From Streptococcus mitis (lineage in GTDB: Bacteria > Bacillota > Bacilli > Lactobacillales > Streptococcaceae): a stretch of DNA of 22,804 bases. Below the pieces are notes generated by a model. The model was given only the letters and a program-made list of their open reading frames with translations, was not told the origin of the DNA and searched no databases. How positions within the stretch are numbered: the first letter of the stretch is position 1; each line of letters opens with the position of its first letter. Shown piece by piece: positions 22,351-22,804 of this stretch. The stretch spans positions 1-22,804 of the forward strand of contig JAGZLW010000031.1 in the NCBI GenBank assembly GCA_018364455.1, in the 5' to 3' direction. The translations under genes were made by a program, and so were the position numbers.

Positions 22351-22606
22351 GCAAATCCTCCATCAAGTCAGAGACTGATTCAAAGGATTGGCTCATATTA
22401 CGATTTTGGTCTAAATCCGTTAATACCTCAAGCAACTTCCGACTCTCGTCTAGTCTAACATCGAAAGGTAAACCCTGATATTGAATAGCTTGACGAAGGA
22501 AAATATTGATGGCAGTCGTCATATCCATCCCCAGATTATTAAACACCTGTTGGGCCTGCTCCTTAACCTCACTATCCAGACGGATGCTCATACTCGTCTT
22601 TGACAT
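22343..22606 (-). CDS. dinJ: DinJ/RelB-type antitoxin
   Basis: The 87-residue protein starts MSKTSMSIRLDSEVKEQAQQVFNNLGMDMTTAINIFLRQAI, the ribbon-helix-helix DNA-binding domain of RelB/DinJ (residues 1-45). The acidic C-terminal part (DESRKLLEVLTDLDQNRNMSQSFESVSDLMEDL) should wrap around and inhibit the YafQ toxin encoded next. The pair would repress its own promoter through the inverted repeat near 22652-22676. The start ATG follows GAGGG 7 nt upstream. Confidence 0.92.
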   Translation of the reverse strand: MSKTSMSIRLDSEVKEQAQQVFNNLGMDMTTAINIFLRQAIQYQGLPFDVRLDESRKLLEVLTDLDQNRNMSQSFESVSDLMEDLRA

Positions 22607-22630
22607 ACTCTCACCCTCTTTCTATAGACT

Positions 22631-22659
22631 ATTTTAACAAAAAAGAAAGCCAATGTAAA
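22631..22659 (-). promoter_or_regulatory. Promoter of the toxin-antitoxin operon
   Basis: TTTACA (22654-22659), a 17-nt spacer and TAAAAT (22631-22636) lie on the minus strand about 25 nt before the antitoxin ATG. The -35 box lies inside the operator repeat. Confidence 0.7.
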
Positions 22660-22676
22660 TCTATTGGATATACATT
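22652..22676 (-). promoter_or_regulatory. Likely autoregulatory operator of the toxin-antitoxin operon
   Basis: AATGTAAAT (22652-22660) and ATATACATT (22668-22676) are inverted arms with 8 of 9 bases matching around a 7-nt spacer. It overlaps the -35 box, as expected for a ribbon-helix-helix repressor. Confidence 0.55.
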
Positions 22677-22707
22677 AGCCTCTTTGGATAGATTATTAAA
22701 CAATTTT

Positions 22708-22804
22708 GGCTCTATAATATTTGTAGTGGGTAAATCCCCTATGGATCTTATGGAGCCTATTTTTGTGTAGAAAAAAAGTCCCATATAACCTATAATGAAA
22801 AGCG
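22708..22804. mobile_element. End of an ISL3-family insertion sequence (partial)
   Basis: From 22708 the sequence GGCTCTATAATATTTGTAGTG looks like an ISL3-family terminal repeat, which begins GGCTCT and contains TGTAGTGGG. The following 75 bp match my memory of the leader of pneumococcal ISL3-type elements, with TATAAT (22791-22796) as a possible transposase promoter. The transposase gene lies outside the window. An internal inverted repeat (22708-22717 with 22748-22757) is also present. Confidence 0.55.

Noticed and set aside
1..22804. CRISPR arrays, tRNA or rRNA genes, prophage or a large novel gene system
   Set aside because: No regularly spaced repeats, no tRNA-like cloverleafs and no phage genes were seen; the coding space is filled by recognisable core genes.

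Overview
The window is chromosomal DNA from a mitis-group Streptococcus (S. mitis / S. oralis / S. pneumoniae relatives). The evidence is the low GC content with strong AGGAGG-type ribosome binding sites, a CcpA-ManLMN carbon-control set, the sulABCD-type folate cluster with a fused FolB-FolK, and two shortened BOX repeats, the small dispersed repeats typical of this group. Gene content is almost all housekeeping and metabolism. I found no undescribed defence or biosynthetic system; the interest is in regulation, repeats, one resistance-type mutation and genome rearrangement.

Left part (1-6250). rpmH and an alanine-type aminotransferase (alaA), a small membrane protein, a universal stress protein, a HAD hydrolase carrying a C-terminal MazG-like helical domain, L-asparaginase and ccpA. 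A BOX element lies between the stress gene and the HAD gene and supplies the HAD stop codon.

Middle part (6380-10600). A small DUF960-like gene, then the folate operon on the minus strand: folP-folC-folE-[BOX + hairpin]-folBK. folP carries an extra Arg codon, apparently from a 3-bp tandem duplication, at the place where sulfonamide-resistance insertions occur in pneumococcus. The BOX and a hairpin with a U-run separate folBK from the rest of the operon.

Right part (10680-22610). A CPBP-family membrane protease, an NCS2 purine permease, a Cof-type HAD phosphatase, a zinc alcohol dehydrogenase with a near-perfect Rex operator on its promoter, the mannose/glucose PTS operon manLMN with a cre site in its promoter, aminopeptidase C, a pseudouridine synthase whose mRNA looks leaderless, then a minus-strand run of DinJ/RelB antitoxin, YafQ toxin, a 50-aa membrane peptide, pepS and a GlsB/YeaQ-type protein that may be one transcript. 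The window ends inside what looks like an ISL3-family insertion-sequence end.

From memory of the pneumococcal TIGR4 gene order, the left part (rpmH to ccpA) and the right part (folate to pepS) lie on opposite sides of the replication origin in that genome at similar distances from it. Their junction here, near 6180-6780, fits a symmetric inversion across the origin. This suggests the strain is not collinear with TIGR4 and may be a non-pneumococcal mitis-group species.
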